Below, one piece after another: positions 7,226-9,827 of a stretch of 9,827 nucleotides of DNA. Position 1 is the first letter of the stretch; each line of letters opens with the position of its first letter. The notes below the pieces were generated by a model. That model did not search any database, was not told the DNA's origin, and saw nothing but the letters and a program-made list of their open reading frames with translations. This DNA is from Paludibacter sp. (GTDB lineage Bacteria > Bacteroidota > Bacteroidia > Bacteroidales > Paludibacteraceae), in contig JANJXE010000437.1 in NCBI GenBank assembly GCA_024709185.1, positions 1 to 9,827 on the forward strand. The letters are read 5' to 3'. The translations under genes were made by a program, and so were the position numbers.

Positions 7226-7498
7226 ATGTTTCATTTTTTATTTTTTCTGCTGCTGATTGGGCTGGTAATTTTAGTAACGGTGGTTTTCGGGGTTTTTGGT
7301 TTTCTGAGGATGCTTTTTCGGGGTCCGCGGAAGGCAGGACAGGGCTTTTTTGGTCACCGCTCTGGCGGGGATGTGTTTTCAGATGCCTTTGGAAATCGCA
7401 GGCCGGAGGATGCCGGAGCGGAACAGGGAAATGATCGGCGTGGGAAAATAATCTCCGACAAAGAAGGAGAATATGTTGATTATGAGGAGATAAAATAA
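7226..7498 (+). CDS. Small DUF4834-family membrane protein
   Basis: A 90-residue protein of a Bacteroidota-specific family without assigned function. Residues 2-30 form one hydrophobic membrane segment (FLFFLLLIGLVILVTVV and on), followed by a basic patch (RMLFRGPRK), a glycine/charge-rich linker, and the characteristic acidic end GEYVDYEEIK preceded by a lysine/aspartate stretch. The order of short N-terminal helix, basic linker and EYVD(F/Y)EEI tail is what identifies the family, by recall. It probably sits in the inner membrane with the tail in the cytoplasm, as the positive-inside rule suggests. It has its own candidate -7 element, and the next gene downstream is convergent. Higher G+C by eye than the hydrolases suggests it belongs to the stable chromosomal background with birA and priA. 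Confidence 0.82.
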   Translation: MFHFLFFLLLIGLVILVTVVFGVFGFLRMLFRGPRKAGQGFFGHRSGGDVFSDAFGNRRPEDAGAEQGNDRRGKIISDKEGEYVDYEEIK

Positions 7499-7578
7499 AC
7501 CGGCAGTACATTTCGCTTTCCTTACGCAAAACTGGTGAAAGGTATCAAAAAGCGTCTTTTGCAGGTTCAAAAATGCCG

Positions 7579-8334
7579 TTAAACCGGCAGCACAAACTCC
7601 ACTTCCTTAAAATAATAACCGGATTCCTGTCCGGTTTTTTCTTTCAGTACCAACCGCCCGTCTTCTTCCACTCTCAGGATGCAGGCTTCGAACTGCCCTT
7701 TCTCAGGTGCAAAATAGCTGTGATAGCCTTCGCGGCGGTACAGTGCCTGCGCATAGTCGCTACGAATTGCAGCGTAATCAGCTTGAGAGTATATTTCAAA
7801 AAGAGGATGAAGAATGGTTTGCAGCACGTCCATCAGTCGGTGCCGACGGCCGGAAATTTGGCGTAGCGAAACAGGATTGGGAGCATCGGAATAAAAAGTC
7901 GTTTGGTTGATGTTCAGCCCGATGCCAATGATGCATTCAGTAATTTTTCCGCCACGCAGGCTGTTTTCGATGAGGATTCCGCCCAGCTTTTGGTTTTTCC
8001 AATAGATATCGTTTGGCCATTTCAGGCTGAAGGCCGTCGCTTCTTCGGGCAATAGTTCCTGAAGACTTTGGTAAATGGCCAGCGCCACCATCTGAGAGAG
8101 GATAAACTGCTCTTCGACCGCAACATGCACGGGGCGTAGCAGCATGCTAAACAGCAGGTTGCGTCCCTTTTGCGACTCCCAGCGGTTACTGCCTTGTCCG
8201 CGCCCTTCGAGCTGGTAGCCGGAGCGCACCACAAACCCTTCGGGGAGGTGCTGGTCGCGGAGGAGGGATTTCATCAACCGATTGGTAGAATCGGTTTGAG
8301 CGACAAACCTATATTTCTTATTCCGGATCCACAT
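7579..8334 (-). CDS. birA: Biotin--[acetyl-CoA-carboxylase] ligase, monofunctional
   Basis: Activates biotin with ATP to biotinyl-5'-AMP and attaches it to the lysine of biotin carboxyl carrier proteins, in the cytoplasm. At 251 residues it has only the catalytic and C-terminal domains, lacking the N-terminal DNA-binding domain of E. coli BirA, so it should not act as a repressor. Visible motifs are TDSTN (residues 15-19), the biotin/AMP loop GRGQGSNRW (corresponding to GRGRRGxxW, with QGS in place of RRG), KWPNDIYW with the catalytic lysine, KLGGILIE and GIGLNIN. The C-terminal small domain ends in EVEFVLPV. The start at 8334 leaves the usual short lead before TDSTN and overlaps the end of priA by 17 nt, so the two are probably co-transcribed and translationally coupled. 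The altered loop is within what bacterial homologues tolerate, as far as I recall. Confidence 0.94.
   Translation of the reverse strand: MWIRNKKYRFVAQTDSTNRLMKSLLRDQHLPEGFVVRSGYQLEGRGQGSNRWESQKGRNLLFSMLLRPVHVAVEEQFILSQMVALAIYQSLQELLPEEATAFSLKWPNDIYWKNQKLGGILIENSLRGGKITECIIGIGLNINQTTFYSDAPNPVSLRQISGRRHRLMDVLQTILHPLFEIYSQADYAAIRSDYAQALYRREGYHSYFAPEKGQFEACILRVEEDGRLVLKEKTGQESGYYFKEVEFVLPV
7617..7640 (+). terminator. Intrinsic terminator-like hairpin for the + strand, inside the 3' end of birA
   Basis: A perfect 7-bp stem AACCGGA / TCCGGTT (7617-7623 and 7630-7636) encloses a 6-nt loop. The run of six T at 7635-7640 starts in the stem's last two bases and continues for four more. It is oriented to stop transcription coming from the DUF4834 gene, 118 nt beyond its stop codon. 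On the other strand the same bases code near the birA C-terminus (TGQESGYYF), so the hairpin overlaps coding sequence. Confidence 0.6.
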
Positions 8335-9827
8335 CGGGCACTACTTTTACACTTTTAAACTCGGGAAACGAACCCATGTACTGAATAATAACTGCCAGAA
8401 TCTCACGGACACGGGCGGCTGAAAATCCGGACTCAATCTTTAAAATGATAAGCCGGAGGTAAAGGTTCTGAATGCGCGAAACAGCTGGCACAACGGGTCC
8501 GGCGACGCGCTGCCCGAATTGCTTGCGTAGTTCGGTACTCATCAGGGAGGCACAGCGGTTCACCACGCCCGCATCCTTGTGCTTGAGCGTAATTTGGATC
8601 ATTCTGTAAAAAGGCGGATACTTAAACTGCTGTCTTTCTGCACACTGCGTATTAAACATGGCCATGTAATCGTGTCGCAACACCTGTTGAATCACCGGAT
8701 GGTCGGGACTGTGGGTTTGCACAATCACCTTACCGCGACGGTGCTTTCTTCCCGCCCTACCGCTCACCTGGGCTATCATCTGAAAAGCGCGCTCGTGAGC
8801 TCTGAAATCGGGGAAGTTAAGCATGTTATCGGCATTCAGAATACCTACCAGACTTACCTTGTCGAAATCGAGGCCCTTGGTCACCATTTGGGTACCGATA
8901 AGTATATCCACCTTGCCTTCCTCTACCTCATCAATGATTCGCTGATAGGCTTTTTTCGAGCGGGTGGTGTCGAGATCCATGCGTTGCACCCTCGCTTCCG
9001 GAAAAAACTGGCGAATTTCATCCTCAATACGTTCAGTGCCTATACCCCGCGAATCGAGTTTGGGTGACTGACAAACGGGGCATTTCTGTGGAACAGGCTC
9101 TGTGAAACCGCAGTAATGACAACTCAGATTATTGAACGCAGCATGGTGCGTAAGACTTACATCGCAATTTTTACATTTTGGCACGTAAGCACAACCCTTG
9201 CATTCCATGTAAGGAGCATAGCCACGCCTGTTTTGAAACAGGATCACCTGCTCCTTTAAAATCAATGTTTTACGGATTTCATCGAGCAGGATATCCGAGA
9301 AATGACCTTCGCGTTGCTTCTTGCGGTAGGCTTCCTTCATATCCACCACTTCGATTTCGGGAAGCTGAATGTCCTCGTGACGCTCCTTCAATTCTACTAA
9401 TCCGTATTTCCCCGTAAGTGCATTGAAATAACTCTCAATGGCCGGAGTGGCCGTCCCGAGCAGGGTTTTGGCACCATGCATCGATGCCAGCACAATGGCT
9501 GCATTGCGGGCGTGGTAGCGGGGAGCCGGATCCTGTTGTTTGTAGCCGGGTTCGTGTTCTTCATCCACAATGACCAATCCCAGCTGACGGAACGGAAGAA
9601 ACACCGAGGAACGCACGCCAATAATCACATCGTAGCCTTTGTTGTGCAATACATTGTTCCATATTTCAACCCTTTCGTTGTCGGAAAATCGCGAATGATA
9701 CACTCCAAGTTTCTCACCAAACACTTTCCTAAGGCGGGAAGTAAGCTGCGTGGTAAGCGCAATTTCTGGCACCAGGTACAATACCTGCTTCCCTTCGGCA
9801 AGTACTTTTTCAATCAGGTGGATATAG
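8318..9827 (-). CDS. priA: Primosomal protein N' (PriA replication-restart helicase), N-terminal part outside the window
   Basis: 3'-to-5' superfamily 2 helicase that recognises abandoned replication forks and reloads the replisome. The frame is open to the window edge and reads YIHLIEKVLAEGKQVLYLVP upstream of an in-frame TTG at 9781, so the gene continues; the Walker A motif should lie just beyond base 9827. About 502 C-terminal residues are visible. They include PEIALT, the Walker B box VDEEH (DEEH at 9554-9565) with EPGYKQQ, and GTATPAIES. The zinc-binding region has eight cysteines in four CxxC pairs (CKGC, CKNC, CHYC, CPVC; about 9076-9210). Then come GIGTERIEDE, GTQMVTKGLDFD and the motif VI region QVSGRAGRKHRRG. 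The C-terminal domain ends VVPDVDPE. All key helicase and zinc residues in view are intact. It is the upstream partner of birA. Confidence 0.96.
   Translation of the reverse strand, partial: YIHLIEKVLAEGKQVLYLVPEIALTTQLTSRLRKVFGEKLGVYHSRFSDNERVEIWNNVLHNKGYDVIIGVRSSVFLPFRQLGLVIVDEEHEPGYKQQDPAPRYHARNAAIVLASMHGAKTLLGTATPAIESYFNALTGKYGLVELKERHEDIQLPEIEVVDMKEAYRKKQREGHFSDILLDEIRKTLILKEQVILFQNRRGYAPYMECKGCAYVPKCKNCDVSLTHHAAFNNLSCHYCGFTEPVPQKCPVCQSPKLDSRGIGTERIEDEIRQFFPEARVQRMDLDTTRSKKAYQRIIDEVEEGKVDILIGTQMVTKGLDFDKVSLVGILNADNMLNFPDFRAHERAFQMIAQVSGRAGRKHRRGKVIVQTHSPDHPVIQQVLRHDYMAMFNTQCAERQQFKYPPFYRMIQITLKHKDAGVVNRCASLMSTELRKQFGQRVAGPVVPAVSRIQNLYLRLIILKIESGFSAARVREILAVIIQYMGSFPEFKSVKVVPDVDPE

Noticed and set aside
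7546..7562. Possible hairpin in the 80-bp convergent gap (CAAAAAG / TCTTTTG)
   Set aside because: Only about five A-T-rich pairs plus a wobble, with no clean T run after it on either strand; the hairpin at 7617-7640 is far better.
8579..9067. 162-codon + strand frame opposite priA
   Set aside because: Composition reflects the complement of priA, whose zinc and helicase motifs prove the - strand frame. No recognisable domain.

Overview
The window looks like a chromosomal segment of a Bacteroidota bacterium, most likely from the Bacteroidales/Marinilabiliales side of the phylum. The evidence is a hybrid two-component regulator with a periplasmic propeller, a type IX secretion sorting-domain remnant, lipoproteins whose mature end reads CEKEE, a small protein of the Bacteroidota family DUF4834, TAnnTTTG promoter elements and the absence of clear Shine-Dalgarno sequences. 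No RNA gene, CRISPR array or transposase was seen.

Layout on the + strand: (1) positions 1-3402 hold the C-terminal 1,133 codons of a hybrid two-component system protein (propeller, Y_Y_Y, membrane helix, kinase, receiver, AraC-type DNA-binding domain), cut off by the window edge. (2) Positions 3403-4027 are a gene graveyard: the 3' end of a gene for a type IX-secreted protein, readable in one frame through two in-frame stops, followed by a decayed acetyltransferase copy with a 507-bp internal deletion. (3) Positions 4028-7162 hold a serine-hydrolase lipoprotein, an intact two-domain GNAT acetyltransferase and a second, closely related serine-hydrolase lipoprotein. With the decayed acetyltransferase this makes a tandem duplication of an [acetyltransferase - serine hydrolase] module. 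(4) Positions 7226-7498 encode the DUF4834 membrane protein.

On the - strand, facing this block, are priA (primosomal helicase, 5' end beyond the window) and birA (biotin-protein ligase), overlapping by 17 nt. The two strands converge at about 7500-7640, where a terminator-like hairpin lies inside the 3' end of birA.

How the parts work together: the regulator probably senses an oligosaccharide or similar ligand in the periplasm, but no susC/susD polysaccharide-utilisation genes follow it here. Each serine hydrolase has the same candidate promoter, embedded in the last codons of the acetyltransferase (or its pseudogene) just upstream, so the promoter was copied with the module. The intact acetyltransferase follows the first hydrolase almost without a gap and is probably co-transcribed with it. 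priA and birA are housekeeping genes, and the + strand block shows the turnover expected of accessory DNA. I see no convincing undescribed multi-gene system. The most informative parts are the duplicated module and the two pseudogene remnants.
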